Shown: piece after piece, positions 7,589-16,961 of the stretch | Layout of the letters: each line of letters starts with the position of its first letter | Position numbering within the stretch: the stretch's first letter is position 1 | DNA from: Rugosimonospora africana | GTDB taxonomy: Bacteria; Actinomycetota; Actinomycetes; Mycobacteriales; Micromonosporaceae | DNA: 64,000 bases | NCBI RefSeq assembly: GCF_016862975.1 | Contig: NZ_BONZ01000076.1 | Span: 1-64,000, forward strand | Direction: 5' to 3' | Notes under the pieces: generated by a model | Told to the model about the DNA's origin: nothing | Database searches by the model: none | The model's input: only the letters and a program-made list of their open reading frames with translations | Made by a program: the position numbers and the translations under genes

Positions 7589-10069
7589 CTACCGGGCGGT
7601 GGCCCGGCCGGGGATCAGCCGGCGTGGGCTGAGGACTCGTGTGGTGCGGTCCCAGGACCGGGTCACGGTCGAGGTGACGGAGCTGGTGCGCTCGACCAGG
7701 CCGCCACGCCAGCGGCGCAGTACGGACGGCGGTAGGACGACCGCGCGCAGCCGGGTACGCCAGAGGGCCCGGTGGGAGATCGCCGACCGTACCGTGCGCA
7801 GCGACTCGGACAGGCCGGTGGCTGGCAGCGGTATCCGGGAGTACCGCGCCCGCTCCTCGGCCTGACCGATCAGCCGTACCGCGTCCGCCGCCTCCGCGCC
7901 GAGGAGCATCGAGTCGGCCAGCCGCGCCACGGTCACCCGTGGCGTCTCGGCGTCGTCCACCGGGATGTCGAAGTCCACCAGCGTGTCGATCAGCTCGTCC
8001 CAGGTCGTGTGGGCGTCGGCACGTGCCGCCTCCGCCCGGCCCGCGTCCTCGACCACCCTCATCTCGCCCGGCGGGGAGTCCACGATCTCGCCCCCGGCGG
8101 TCGCGCGGACGCCGGTACCCACCGCGGAACGCGGCCTGCGGTTGCGGCGGATCATCGACCGGCGCAACCCCGGCAGCGCGAGCAGCAGCACTACCAGCAC
8201 GATCGCCCCGGCCAGGTACCACGGCCACATCGGCGCGCTCGGGTGCTGGGTGTGGGCGCCCGCGCTGGCGCCGGCCGGATCCTCCGGCAGCTTACGGTCC
8301 TGCGGGTTGCTGCCGTCGGGCCCGGCCGAACTGGGTGCCCCGACAGTGCCGGTGCTACCGGTCGGGTCCTTGTGGTTGACGTCGGGCGCCCAGGCCGGGC
8401 TCACCGATCCGGCGACGCCAGCGGTCGGCGTGGCGTCGAACGGCACCCAGCCGTACCCGGCGAAGTAGACCTCGGTCCACGCGTGCAGGTTCTCGTTGGT
8501 CAGCGTGTACGTGTCGTTCTGCCGGTTGGTTCCCCGGGTGAACCCGAACGCGACCCGGGCCGGGATGTCCGCCGCCCGTACCATCCAGGCCAGCGCGGAC
8601 GCGTACTGCTCGCAGTAGCCCTTCTTGTTGTTCAGGAAGTCGACGATGTCGCTGCCGCTGGTGCCGGTCTCGGTGCTCAGCGAGTACTCGAACTTGTTGT
8701 CCGCGGAGAAGTAGTTGTACAGCGCGAGCACCTTGTCGTACGGCGTCGTCTTGCCCGCGGTGAGGCTGGCCACCAGCGAGTCGACCTTCGGCTGGGGAGG
8801 CACCGAGGTGTCCATGCGCTGGATCGGGTTGTCCTGACTCAACGGTTTCGCGCTGCGCAACGCCTCGGGCTTGTAGTCGGTGTGCAGGAACTCGAAGGAG
8901 TACTGCTTGCCGGCCGAAGAGGAGCGGTTGGAGTAGACCAGGCCGCTGTTGGGGTCGTAGAGCCAACTGCTGTCCAGCTTCTGGAACTTCGTCGGCTGGC
9001 TGTAGACCGGCAGCAGCGCCATGTTGAGGTTGTTCGTGACCGTGATGTTCGCCTGGTACTTCTTCTGGGTGACTCCGGGCAGGTTGATCGGCGCGGTGGA
9101 GGGAGCGCTGGTAACGGACTTCCCGCTGCGCGAGGACTGGGAGCTGAAGCCTGCCTCGACCAGCCGGTCGGCCTCACCGATGCGCAGGTAGTACGGCGAC
9201 GGGTCGTTGGTGGTCACCTTCAACATGTCGTGCGTGCTCTTCAGGTTGAGCTGGCCGGACAGCGCCGAGAACAGGTTGACGCTGGTGCCCCGGCCGTTGC
9301 CTCCGGGGCCGATGCCCTGACCGTCACCACCGGCGCCGAACCTGTCCAGCAGGCCGTTCGTCATGCCGGGGATGGCCAGTGGCAGCAGGATGGCCAGCGC
9401 CACACCGACCACGGCCAGCCGGCGACCCGCCGCGGCCAGCGGCGAGGGCTCCCACAGGTCGACGTCGCGTCCCTCGCCGGTGAACCGGCGGCCGAACCGC
9501 CGTACCCGGTCCACGTTGTCGGTGACCAGCAGCCACAGGAAGCCGACCGCGCCGACCACGAACGGGATGAACGAGACGCTGTCCGGGTGGACCAGAACCG
9601 GGATCCAGTACATGGCCAGCATCGGGAACCCGGCCAGCGCGGGCCGGCGCAGGCCGGCCGCGACCAGATCGACCAGGATGGCCACCAGGCCGACCGAGGC
9701 CGTCGTCAGAAACAGCAGGCCCTCCCGGTCGGGTACCGGAATGCCGTAGTCGTTGATGTCCCGGTTGGCGCTGGACAGCAGGGTGCCGAAGTGCTGCAGG
9801 GTGGTACCCGTCGGGATGGTCCCGGCGATCGCCCCCTTGGAGCCGAACAGCCAGGTCACCATGATGGTCAGCGCGGCGAGCATGGCCAGCAGCTGAGTCC
9901 ACATCGGACTGCGCAACGCCCGGGTGCCGAGGGCGGCCAGGCAGACCGCGCCGACCGCGAACAGGCAGTCGATGCACCAGGTCCAGGTCTCGTAGATGGT
10001 GGCCAGCGGAGCGGTCGCGAGCAGGGTGGCAGCGGCGGCGACGAGGGTGACCTGCCGGCGTTGGTTCAT
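7589..10069 (-). CDS. TgpA-type membrane transglutaminase-like protein
   Basis: 826 residues. The N-terminal DUF3488 half has about seven membrane segments (roughly residues 6-24, 34-50, 57-75, 117-139, 143-158, 166-183, 208-226). A long extracellular part holds the transglutaminase fold with a complete triad: Cys486 in GYCEQYASALAWMVRAAD, His529 in NLHAWTEVYF and Asp545 in WVPFDATP. A last membrane helix (WYLAGAIVLVVLLLALPGL) and a cytoplasmic domain follow. It is the third gene of a moxR-DUF58-tgpA operon; such trios are thought to act on envelope proteins. Substrate unknown. Confidence 0.9.
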   Translation of the reverse strand: MNQRRQVTLVAAAATLLATAPLATIYETWTWCIDCLFAVGAVCLAALGTRALRSPMWTQLLAMLAALTIMVTWLFGSKGAIAGTIPTGTTLQHFGTLLSSANRDINDYGIPVPDREGLLFLTTASVGLVAILVDLVAAGLRRPALAGFPMLAMYWIPVLVHPDSVSFIPFVVGAVGFLWLLVTDNVDRVRRFGRRFTGEGRDVDLWEPSPLAAAGRRLAVVGVALAILLPLAIPGMTNGLLDRFGAGGDGQGIGPGGNGRGTSVNLFSALSGQLNLKSTHDMLKVTTNDPSPYYLRIGEADRLVEAGFSSQSSRSGKSVTSAPSTAPINLPGVTQKKYQANITVTNNLNMALLPVYSQPTKFQKLDSSWLYDPNSGLVYSNRSSSAGKQYSFEFLHTDYKPEALRSAKPLSQDNPIQRMDTSVPPQPKVDSLVASLTAGKTTPYDKVLALYNYFSADNKFEYSLSTETGTSGSDIVDFLNNKKGYCEQYASALAWMVRAADIPARVAFGFTRGTNRQNDTYTLTNENLHAWTEVYFAGYGWVPFDATPTAGVAGSVSPAWAPDVNHKDPTGSTGTVGAPSSAGPDGSNPQDRKLPEDPAGASAGAHTQHPSAPMWPWYLAGAIVLVVLLLALPGLRRSMIRRNRRPRSAVGTGVRATAGGEIVDSPPGEMRVVEDAGRAEAARADAHTTWDELIDTLVDFDIPVDDAETPRVTVARLADSMLLGAEAADAVRLIGQAEERARYSRIPLPATGLSESLRTVRSAISHRALWRTRLRAVVLPPSVLRRWRGGLVERTSSVTSTVTRSWDRTTRVLSPRRLIPGRATAR

Positions 10070-10106
10070 CGTGACCCGTCCTCTTCTCCGGGCGGTCGTC
10101 GCCCGC

Positions 10107-11438
10107 TCACGTGCCCGGCCGGCCGACGGCTCCGGAGCCGGTGGTGGTGGTCACCGTCTCGGCCATGGCCGCCCGCCAGGCGAAGCCCTGCGAGCCCCGC
10201 GCGGCCTGGGGCCACAGCCCGGGCAGCTTGTCGCCGTGTCGCACGCCGACGACCCGCCAGCCGGTGCGCAGCAGCGACAGCGCGGCCGCGCCCTGTGTCT
10301 GGTCGGCTTCCTCGCGAGCGGCGGTCGGCAGGTTGAGCCAGGTGGTGCTGTCGATGAGGAACCCGACGCAGGTGGCGTTGCTGGTGCGCAGTGCGCCGAG
10401 CAGTTCGGCCTCGGTCGGGGAGAGCATGCCGAGTACCGAGATGATCATCCCGCCGTCGGCGCGGTGGCGCACCATGTCGATCAGGTTGGTCACCTCGCTG
10501 TTCGGGGACAGCTTGACCTCGGCCAAATGGTCGAGGATCGCGCCGTCCCCCTCGGCCTCGGTGGCGTCGATGTCCACTCCGGCGTCCGTGACCAGCCGCA
10601 GCCGGTACCCGCCGTGCCTCAGGTGCATCGCGATGCTGGCGATCGCCGACACCGCCCACTCGAAGCTGGCGGTCGGACCCTCGCCGCGATGCGCCAGTGT
10701 CCGGGTGTCCAGGACCAGCGTGGCCCGGCTCTCCCAGGGCTGCTCCTCCCGGCGCACCATCAGCTCGCCGACCCGGGCCGTCGAGCGCCAGTGCACCCGG
10801 CGCAGGTCGTCGCCGTGCCGGTACTCGCGGGTGGCCGCGTCGTCCTCCCCGTGGACCGCGACCGACCGGGCCCGCGACTCGCCGGTACCCGCGTACTCGC
10901 CGGCAAGCCGCACCGACGGCAGCGCGGTCACCTGCGGAATCACGGTGAGGCGGTCGATCGAGGGGAAGGAACGGGTCAGCTCGCACAGTCCGAACGGATC
11001 GGTCAGCCGCACCACGAGCGGTCCGACCTCGTACCGGCCGCGGACGTCGGCCCGGACCGTGTACGCCACCGAACTGGCCTGGTGCCGGCCGAGCCGTTCC
11101 AGGACCAGGCGGGGACGGCTGCCCAGCGCGTAGGGGAGCCGGTCCTCCAGTAGCAGGGTGCCGGTGGGCAGGCCGGAGAGGTTCTGGAGGCGCAGCACGA
11201 CCCGGGCGGTCGCCCCGACCGGGGTGCGGTGCGGATCCAGAGTCCGGGTGCAGGCCAGCTTGTACCGGGTCCGCCCGACGTACCAGGCACCGAGCAGCGG
11301 CAGCGCCGCGATCAGCAGCGCGACCCGGAGCAGGTCCTTCTCGCCGAACACGACGGACAGCACCGCCATCGCCACGGCACACGCCAGGAACGACTTGCCA
11401 CGCGTGGTGAGCCCGCGCAGCCCCTCGCGCACGGTCAT
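10107..11438 (-). CDS. DUF58 domain protein
   Basis: 443 residues. Two N-terminal membrane helices (about residues 15-50: SFLACAVAMAVLSVVFG, VALLIAALPLLGAW) precede a beta-rich region. The DUF58 core is REYRHGDDLRRVHWRSTARVGELMVRREEQPWESRATLVLDT, followed by a von Willebrand A-like domain. DUF58 proteins are regular partners of MoxR ATPases. The start overlaps the moxR stop by 4 bases, and tgpA starts 37 bp after its stop, so the three genes are one transcription unit. Confidence 0.9.
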   Translation of the reverse strand: MTVREGLRGLTTRGKSFLACAVAMAVLSVVFGEKDLLRVALLIAALPLLGAWYVGRTRYKLACTRTLDPHRTPVGATARVVLRLQNLSGLPTGTLLLEDRLPYALGSRPRLVLERLGRHQASSVAYTVRADVRGRYEVGPLVVRLTDPFGLCELTRSFPSIDRLTVIPQVTALPSVRLAGEYAGTGESRARSVAVHGEDDAATREYRHGDDLRRVHWRSTARVGELMVRREEQPWESRATLVLDTRTLAHRGEGPTASFEWAVSAIASIAMHLRHGGYRLRLVTDAGVDIDATEAEGDGAILDHLAEVKLSPNSEVTNLIDMVRHRADGGMIISVLGMLSPTEAELLGALRTSNATCVGFLIDSTTWLNLPTAAREEADQTQGAAALSLLRTGWRVVGVRHGDKLPGLWPQAARGSQGFAWRAAMAETVTTTTGSGAVGRPGT

Positions 11439-12493
11439 CGCCCCCTGGGCGAGGGATCGCGCGGGTCGCGCGGCGGGGTCGCGGGACGGGTGTTGTACGG
11501 CGACCGTTGCCGGTCGGTGGGCAGCGGCAACCGGTGGATCAGATCCGCCACCACGGCGTCGGTGGTCCGCCGGGACAGCTGCGCCTCGGCGGTCGGGATG
11601 AGCCGGTGGGCCAGCACCGGGACGGCCAGCGCCTGGAGGTCGTCGGGCAGCACGTAGTCGCGGCCTTCCAGGGCGGCCACCGCCCGCGCGGTCCGCAGCA
11701 ACTGCAGGGTGGCGCGCGGCGAGGCGCCCAGCCTCAGCTCGGGTGCCTCACGGGTCGCGTTGACGAGGTTGACCGCGTACTGCTTGACCGCGTCGGCGAC
11801 GTGCACGTCCCGGACGGTGGCGATCAGGCCGCGTACCGTCTCGGCGTCGGTCACCGGCTGCAGCGCCACCAGCGGATCCTCGGCGCCGTGCACGTCGAGC
11901 ATGGCGAGCTCCGCACCGGCGTCCGGGTAGCCCATCGCGATGCGGGCGGTGAACCGGTCGCGCTGCGCCTCGGGCAGCGGGTAGGTGCCCTCCATTTCGA
12001 TCGGGTTCTGCGTCGCGACGACCATGAACGGGCGCTGCAGCGGGTAGGTGACCCCGTCGACGGTGACCTGCCGCTCCTCCATGCACTCCAGCAGGGCGGA
12101 CTGGGTCTTGGGCGAGGCCCGGTTGATTTCGTCGCCGACCACGATGTTGGCGAACACCGCTCCCGGCTTGAACTCGAAGTCGCGCGTCTCCTGGTTGTAG
12201 ACGCTGACGCCGGTGACGTCGCTGGGCAGCAGGTCCGGAGTGAACTGGATGCGCCGCACGCTGCAGTCGATGGAACGGGCGAGAGCCTTGGCGAGCTTGG
12301 TCTTGCCCACACCGGGGACGTCCTCGATGAGCAGGTGACCCTCGGCCAGCAGCACCGCGAGAGCGAGCCGCACGGTCGCGGTCTTTCCCTCGATGACCTG
12401 GTCGATGTTGTGAACGATGGCTTCGGCCGCGGCGGCGAATTCCGGCGCCGGCATCGGCCCACCGAGCTCATCAGCGGTAGTTTGGATGGTCAA
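11435..12493 (-). CDS. MoxR-family AAA+ ATPase
   Basis: 352 residues. Walker A is IEDVPGVGKTKLAKAL (about residues 57-72) and Walker B is VGDEINRASPKTQSALLECMEE, which contains the MoxR-specific NRA segment. Sensor 1 is VVATQNPIEMEGTYPLPEAQRDRF. MoxR ATPases act as chaperone-like remodelers for the VWA/DUF58 partner encoded next. I place the start at TTG 12493 because AGAGGAGG lies 4 nt upstream; an in-frame GTG at 12517 would add eight residues encoded partly by that Shine-Dalgarno. Stop/start overlap with DUF58 shows coupling. Confidence 0.9.
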   Translation of the reverse strand: MTIQTTADELGGPMPAPEFAAAAEAIVHNIDQVIEGKTATVRLALAVLLAEGHLLIEDVPGVGKTKLAKALARSIDCSVRRIQFTPDLLPSDVTGVSVYNQETRDFEFKPGAVFANIVVGDEINRASPKTQSALLECMEERQVTVDGVTYPLQRPFMVVATQNPIEMEGTYPLPEAQRDRFTARIAMGYPDAGAELAMLDVHGAEDPLVALQPVTDAETVRGLIATVRDVHVADAVKQYAVNLVNATREAPELRLGASPRATLQLLRTARAVAALEGRDYVLPDDLQALAVPVLAHRLIPTAEAQLSRRTTDAVVADLIHRLPLPTDRQRSPYNTRPATPPRDPRDPSPRGR

Positions 12494-12821
12494 CTGGCCT
12501 CCTCTTGGTATCCACACGGCTGCCGGTGCGGGTCACGGGCACGCCAGTGCGGTCGCGGGAGACCAGTCCCTGCCTCCCCCGCTAGGACCACCTGCATCTT
12601 CTCAGGCTAGCCACTTTTGTGGGGTACGCCGAGTGGGCCGAATAGTACAGCAACGTAACCACCGTTCGGGTTATCCGGCGTAACAAGATCGTTGCAGCTC
12701 GCCATTCACTGGAACCTATCACCGCTCTCGTCGGTCCCTACTTCTCACTCACGTTCCGCTGGCCGCAGGGGTTCAGCCCGCCACGTTGGCCGCGGCCGTC
12801 GGCACAGCGATCGGTCGATCG
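12494..12821. promoter_or_regulatory. 328-bp gap: promoter region of the moxR operon
   Basis: No gene seen. On the minus strand a TG-extended -10 (TGTACTAT, core at 12642-12647) is a candidate promoter for moxR, giving a leader of about 140 nt. No -35 match is convincing. The rest of the gap shows no recognisable structure. Confidence 0.3.
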
Positions 12822-13178
12822 TCAGAACCTGCCGACCGCGACGACAACCGACAGGATCAGCAGGAGGATCGTCGGCGCCGCGTTCGGGTACTCGCGACGG
12901 CGCGCATGGACGACCAGTGCGCCGACCATGGTGACGGCCAGGCCGACCGCGGCGAGCGGAGTGAGCACGGTCGCGACTCCGGTGGCCCAGGGCAGCACGA
13001 CGCCGATCGCGCCGAGCACCTCGACCGCGCCCAGTGCCTTGAGGCCGGCCGGGGGCCAAGATTTTGACCACCCCATCGTGGTGGCCAGCTTCTCCTTCGG
13101 CGACGCCACCTTGGTGCCGCCGGCGGCGAGGAAGGCCAGGCAGAGTACGGCCTGAACGACCCAGAGAAAGATGTCCAT
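12822..13178 (-). CDS. DoxX-family membrane protein
   Basis: 118 residues with four hydrophobic helices covering most of the length (IFLWVVQAVLCLAFLAAG, then GLKALGAVEVLGAIGVVLP, VLTPLAAVGLAVTMVGALVVHA and PTILLLILSVVVAVG). The order and the KVASPKEKLATTMGW linker fit the DoxX-like quinone/redox membrane family. ATG 13178 has GGAG 8 nt upstream; an ATG 12 bases earlier (13190) is an alternative. A palindrome sits just before the gene, suggesting repressor control. Function unknown. Confidence 0.8.
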   Translation of the reverse strand: MDIFLWVVQAVLCLAFLAAGGTKVASPKEKLATTMGWSKSWPPAGLKALGAVEVLGAIGVVLPWATGVATVLTPLAAVGLAVTMVGALVVHARRREYPNAAPTILLLILSVVVAVGRF

Positions 13179-13192
13179 GAGCGGCTCCATTT

Positions 13193-13207
13193 GTTGAGTA
13201 CGTCAAC
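13193..13207. promoter_or_regulatory. Candidate operator palindrome upstream of DoxX gene
   Basis: GTTGA-gtacg-TCAAC, perfect 5-bp arms, 3-15 bp before the outer doxX ATG. It resembles sites of small winged-helix repressors (MarR/HxlR-like), but no regulator gene lies next to it. Confidence 0.4.
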
Positions 13208-13274
13208 CGTCTGGGTAGACTCGTTCATCGGCGGCGCCGCGTCAACAGGCGAGCGGCCGCGGTTCGGGACGAGG

Positions 13275-13280
13275 TACACT
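13275..13280 (+). promoter_or_regulatory. -10 box TACACT for the leuS leader transcript
   Basis: TACACT ends 6 nt before the leader-peptide ATG 13287. The leader peptide therefore probably begins at the very 5' end of the mRNA. Confidence 0.55.
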
Positions 13281-13286
13281 GCGCTC

Positions 13287-13325
13287 ATGATTCGGGCCTC
13301 TCGGCTTCTTAGGCGGCCGTGCTGA
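13287..13325 (+). CDS. Leader peptide of leuS attenuator (MIRASRLLRRPC)
   Basis: Twelve codons from ATG 13287 to TGA 13323-13325. It contains two adjacent leucine codons, both CTT (13305-13310), a codon rare in this GC-rich genome. It is followed at once by two RNA hairpins, the second with a T-run, and then leuS. This is the layout of ribosome-mediated attenuation sensing charged leucyl-tRNA. It has no Shine-Dalgarno and is probably leaderless. Expression is inferred from this layout. Confidence 0.65.
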   Translation: MIRASRLLRRPC

Positions 13326-13344
13326 CGCGATAGCGACAGCACGG
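13317..13344 (+). promoter_or_regulatory. Leader hairpin 1 of leuS attenuator
   Basis: CCGTGCTG (13317-13324) pairs perfectly with CAGCACGG (13337-13344). Its 12-nt loop can form an inner CGC-GATA-GCG stem. The 5' arm overlaps the last codons and stop of the leader peptide, so a ribosome at the stop would block it. Confidence 0.6.
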
Positions 13345-13346
13345 CG

Positions 13347-13371
13347 ACCCCTCCTGCGCGAGGGGTTTTTT
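13347..13371 (+). terminator. Rho-independent terminator in leuS leader
   Basis: ACCCCTC (13347-13353), loop CTGCGC, GAGGGGT (13360-13366), then a run of six T (13366-13371). It is the clearest intrinsic terminator in the window and lies 46 bp upstream of leuS. Leader bases 13297-13303 (CCTCTCG) can pair with its 3' arm (13359-13365) with one G-U, a possible alternative fold. Confidence 0.85.
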
Positions 13372-13417
13372 CGTGCCCGAAGACGATCCCGGCCCTACTC
13401 ACACACAGGTGGCGATC

Positions 13418-16288
13418 ATGACTGAGGTAGCGACAGAGGCGGCGGTGTCGGCGTCGGAGATCCCGCCGTTCCGCTACACGGCCGAGCTGGCGAACCGGAT
13501 CGAGGCCCAGTGGCAGGACTACTGGGAGGAGCACGGCACCTTCCAGGCGCCGAACCCGGTCGGGCCGCTGGCCGACCCGGACCACCCGAGGGCCGGGGCC
13601 CCCAAGCTGTACGTGGCCGACATGTTCCCGTACCCGTCGGGTGCCGGCCTGCACGTTGGGCACCCGCTGGGCTACATCGGCACCGACTCCTACTGTCGGT
13701 ACCAGCGCATGATCGGGCGCAATGTGCTGCACCCGATGGGCTTCGACGCGTTCGGGCTGCCGGCGGAGCAGTACGCGGTGCAGACCGGTACCCATCCGCG
13801 CAAGACCACCGAAGAGAACGTCGAGCGGTACCGCGGCCAGCTGCGCCGCCTGGGCCTGGCCTATGACGACCGGCGCAGCATCGCCACCACCGACGTGCCG
13901 TTCTACCGCTGGACCCAGTGGATCTTCCTGCAGATCTTCAACTCCTGGTACGACCGGAATGCTGGCGGCGGCGCCGGCAAGGCCCGGCCGATCGCCGAGC
14001 TGATCGCCGAGTTCGAGTCCGGGACCCGGCCCACGCCGGACGGGCGGGCCTGGTCGACGCTGACCGACGTGGAGCGTCGCAAGATCGTTGACGATCACCG
14101 GCTGGCCTATGTGTCGGAGGCTCCGGTCAACTGGTGCCCCGGCCTGGGCACCGTGCTGGCCAACGAGGAGGTCACCGCCGACGGCCGCTCGGACCGGGGC
14201 AACTTCCCGGTCTTCAAGCGCAATCTGAAGCAGTGGATGATGCGGATCACCGCGTACGGTGACCGGCTGATCGAGGACCTGGAGTCGCTGGACTGGCCGG
14301 AGCCGATCAAGCTGATGCAGCGCAACTGGATCGGCCGCTCGACCGGTGCGCACATCGACTTCCCGACCTCGGCCGGGCCGGTCCGCGTGTTCACGACCCG
14401 GCCGGACACCGTATTCGGCGCGACCTACCTGGTCCTGGCGCCGGAACACGAGCTGGTCGAGGCGCTGGCGCCCAAGGTCTGGCCGGCCGACACCCGACCG
14501 GCCTGGACCGGCGGGCACGACACCCCGGGCGAGGCGATCTCCGCGTACCGCAAGTACGCCGCCGCCAAGACCGACGAGGAGCGCATCGCCGACGCCAAGG
14601 AAAAGACCGGCGTCTTCACCGGCGCGTACGCGACCAACCCGGTCAATGGGGCGCAGATCCCGGTGTTCGTCGCCGACTACGTGCTGGCCGGCTACGGTAC
14701 CGGCGCGATCATGGCGGTGCCCGGCCAGGACGAGCGCGACTGGGATTTCGCCGAGGTCTTCGAGCTGCCGATCATCCGTACCGTTCAGCCGTCCGAGGGC
14801 TTCGACGGAAAGGCGTACGTCGGGGACGGCCCGGCCATCAATTCGAGCTCACCTCAGGGTTTCAGCCTGGACGGCATGGGCGTCGTCGACGCCAAGAAGG
14901 CGATCATCGAGTGGCTGGAGGCCAACGGACACGGTGCCGGGGCGACCACGTACCGGCTGCGGGACTGGCTGTTCAGCCGGCAGCGGTACTGGGGCGAGCC
15001 GTTCCCGATCGTGTACGACCAGACCGGCCTGCCGGTGGCGCTGCCGGAGTCGATGCTGCCCGTCGAGCTGCCCGAGGTGGAGGACTTCTCGCCGAAGACC
15101 TACGACCCCGATGACGCCGACACCGACCCGGAGACGCCGCTGTCCCGGGCCCGGGACTGGGTGGAGGTCGAGCTGGACCTGGGCGATGGCCCGAAGCGGT
15201 ACACCCGCGAGACCAACGTGATGCCGCAGTGGGCCGGTTCCTGCTGGTACGAGCTGCGGTACCTGGACCCGACCAACGACCAGGCGTTCGTCGACCCGGC
15301 CAACGAGCGGTACTGGATGGGGCCGCAGGCCGCTGACGGCGACTGCGGCGGGGTCGACCTGTACGTCGGCGGTGCCGAGCACGCCGTGCTGCACCTGCTG
15401 TACGCCCGGTTCTGGCACAAGGTGCTGTTCGACCTGGGGCACGTCTCGTCGTTCGAGCCGTTCCGGAAGCTGATCAACCAGGGGTACATCCAGGCGTACG
15501 CGTACACCGACGAGCGCGGCAGGTACGTGCCGGCCGAAGAGGTGGAGGAGCGCGACGGCCACTTCTACTACGACGGCGCGGAGGTCCGCCGCGAGTACGG
15601 CAAGATGGGCAAGTCGCTGCGCAACGTGGTGACCCCCGACGACATGTGTGCCCAGTACGGCGCCGACACCTTCCGGGTGTACGAGATGTCGATGGGCCCG
15701 CTGGAGGTCTCCCGGCCGTGGGAGACCCGGGCCGTGGTCGGCGCTCAGCGCTTCCTGCAGCGGGTCTGGCGGGCGCTGGTCGACGAGCAGACCGGGGCGA
15801 GCCGGGTCGTCGACGAGCCGGCCGACGAGGACACGCGCCGCATCCTGCACCGCGTCATTTCGGGCGTCCGCGATGACATGGAGGGCCTGCGGTTCAACAC
15901 GGCCATCGCGAAGCTGATCGAGCTGGCGAACCGGATCACCGGGATGGCCGGAAACGGTACCCCGCGGGAGGTGGCCGACCCGCTGGTCCGGATGGTCTCG
16001 CCGTTCGCCCCGCACGTCGCCGAGGAGCTGTGGCGCCGGCTGGGTCACGAGGACACCGTGGCGTACGTGGACTTCCCGGTCGCCGACCCGGCGCTGCTGC
16101 GGGTGGAGTCGGTGACCTATCCGGTGCAGGTGAACGGGAAGGTGCGCGGCCGGATCGAGGTCGCCGCGGACGCGGAGCAGGACGCGGTACGGGAGGCGGC
16201 GCTGGCCGCCGTCGCCGAGACGCTGGCCGGCCGCGAGCCGCGGAAGGTGATCGTGGTACCGGGCCGGATGGTCAGCGTGGTGGTCTGA
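13418..16288 (+). CDS. leuS: Leucyl-tRNA synthetase
   Basis: 956 residues. Class I synthetase charging tRNA-Leu in the cytoplasm. The HIGH-type motif lies in [16 protein letters not shown] (HVGH), the CP1 editing domain includes [19 protein letters not shown], and the KMSKS-type loop is KMGKSLRN. The tRNA-binding C-terminus ends [18 protein letters not shown] 13418 follows AGGTGG; an in-frame GTG at 13373 lies inside the terminator region and is unlikely. It is probably regulated by the leader attenuator. The last 17 bp overlap the convergent TVP38-family gene. Confidence 0.97.
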   Translation: MTEVATEAAVSASEIPPFRYTAELANRIEAQWQDYWEEHGTFQAPNPVGPLADPDHPRAGAPKLYVADMFPYPSGAGLHVGHPLGYIGTDSYCRYQRMIGRNVLHPMGFDAFGLPAEQYAVQTGTHPRKTTEENVERYRGQLRRLGLAYDDRRSIATTDVPFYRWTQWIFLQIFNSWYDRNAGGGAGKARPIAELIAEFESGTRPTPDGRAWSTLTDVERRKIVDDHRLAYVSEAPVNWCPGLGTVLANEEVTADGRSDRGNFPVFKRNLKQWMMRITAYGDRLIEDLESLDWPEPIKLMQRNWIGRSTGAHIDFPTSAGPVRVFTTRPDTVFGATYLVLAPEHELVEALAPKVWPADTRPAWTGGHDTPGEAISAYRKYAAAKTDEERIADAKEKTGVFTGAYATNPVNGAQIPVFVADYVLAGYGTGAIMAVPGQDERDWDFAEVFELPIIRTVQPSEGFDGKAYVGDGPAINSSSPQGFSLDGMGVVDAKKAIIEWLEANGHGAGATTYRLRDWLFSRQRYWGEPFPIVYDQTGLPVALPESMLPVELPEVEDFSPKTYDPDDADTDPETPLSRARDWVEVELDLGDGPKRYTRETNVMPQWAGSCWYELRYLDPTNDQAFVDPANERYWMGPQAADGDCGGVDLYVGGAEHAVLHLLYARFWHKVLFDLGHVSSFEPFRKLINQGYIQAYAYTDERGRYVPAEEVEERDGHFYYDGAEVRREYGKMGKSLRNVVTPDDMCAQYGADTFRVYEMSMGPLEVSRPWETRAVVGAQRFLQRVWRALVDEQTGASRVVDEPADEDTRRILHRVISGVRDDMEGLRFNTAIAKLIELANRITGMAGNGTPREVADPLVRMVSPFAPHVAEELWRRLGHEDTVAYVDFPVADPALLRVESVTYPVQVNGKVRGRIEVAADAEQDAVREAALAAVAETLAGREPRKVIVVPGRMVSVVV

Positions 16289-16961
16289 CGTCGGTGTCGG
16301 TCGGGCTCATCCGCTCGCGGCGCATCGAGGAGCGCCAGTACGCCGCGGCGCACACCGTGACGATGAGCCCGGCCCCGGCCGGCGCGAGGGTGAACACGCC
16401 GAGGCGACCCTGGCTGATCACGGCCGCCCCGACTCCGGCCCAGGTCGCCGCGGACGGGGTGGCGCCGATGAGCGTACCCAGCAGGTAGTGCCGGGTACGC
16501 ACGCCGGTGCTCCCGTACAGGTAGCTGACCAGCCCGAACGGCGCGATCGGTACCAGCCGGACCACCACCACGGCGAGCAGTCCGCGGCGGGACAGCCAGG
16601 TGTCGAACCGCGCCGCCCGGCCACGCAGCCGGCCGGCCACCGCGCCGCGAGCCAGCCACCGCGCCGACGCGAACGCGAGACCCGCGGCGAGCAGCCCGGC
16701 GGCCAGCGCGTACGCGAACCCGGCCAGGGCACCGAACAGGGCGCCGCAAGCCACCGAAACGGCGGTACGCGGAACCAGGGCCAGCAGCAGCCCGACCGCC
16801 AGTGCGAGGACCGGGGCCGGCCCGAGCCGCGCGGCGGAGTCGGCCAGCCGTTGCAGCGGCAGAGCGTAGGCGGTCACCGCCATGGCGGCGACCACCACGC
16901 CGAGCAGGACCACCCGCGACCAGGGTGACCTGCGAAGCCGCGAAGCGCTCGGCAGGCTCAC
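16272..16961 (-). CDS. TVP38/TMEM64-family (VTT/SNARE-associated domain) membrane protein
   Basis: 229 residues with about five to six hydrophobic segments. The family core is visible: [36 protein letters not shown], then the [37 protein letters not shown] block. This is a DedA-related lipid-scramblase-like fold, but bacterial substrates are unknown. Its 3' end overlaps leuS by 17 bp on the opposite strand. It begins 4 bp into the end of gatD (16958-16961), so murT, gatD and this gene may share an mRNA. Confidence 0.85.
   Translation of the reverse strand: MSLPSASRLRRSPWSRVVLLGVVVAAMAVTAYALPLQRLADSAARLGPAPVLALAVGLLLALVPRTAVSVACGALFGALAGFAYALAAGLLAAGLAFASARWLARGAVAGRLRGRAARFDTWLSRRGLLAVVVVRLVPIAPFGLVSYLYGSTGVRTRHYLLGTLIGATPSAATWAGVGAAVISQGRLGVFTLAPAGAGLIVTVCAAAYWRSSMRRERMSPTDTDVRPPR

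Noticed and set aside
7589-12493. MoxR-DUF58-TgpA trio as a defence or toxin system
   Set aside because: The order and motifs match a widespread housekeeping operon; no nuclease, toxin or variable partner is present.
13281-13371. T-box riboswitch upstream of leuS
   Set aside because: No T-box core sequence or specifier loop is present, and the leader is too short. The small Leu-codon frame fits attenuation better.
13373-13417. Longer leuS start at GTG 13373
   Set aside because: The codon sits right after the T-run of the terminator and has no Shine-Dalgarno; ATG 13418 has AGGTGG and fits the family N-terminus.
15600-15630. KMGKS instead of KMSKS in LeuRS
   Set aside because: The Gly variant is common in actinobacterial leucyl-tRNA synthetases and is not a defect.
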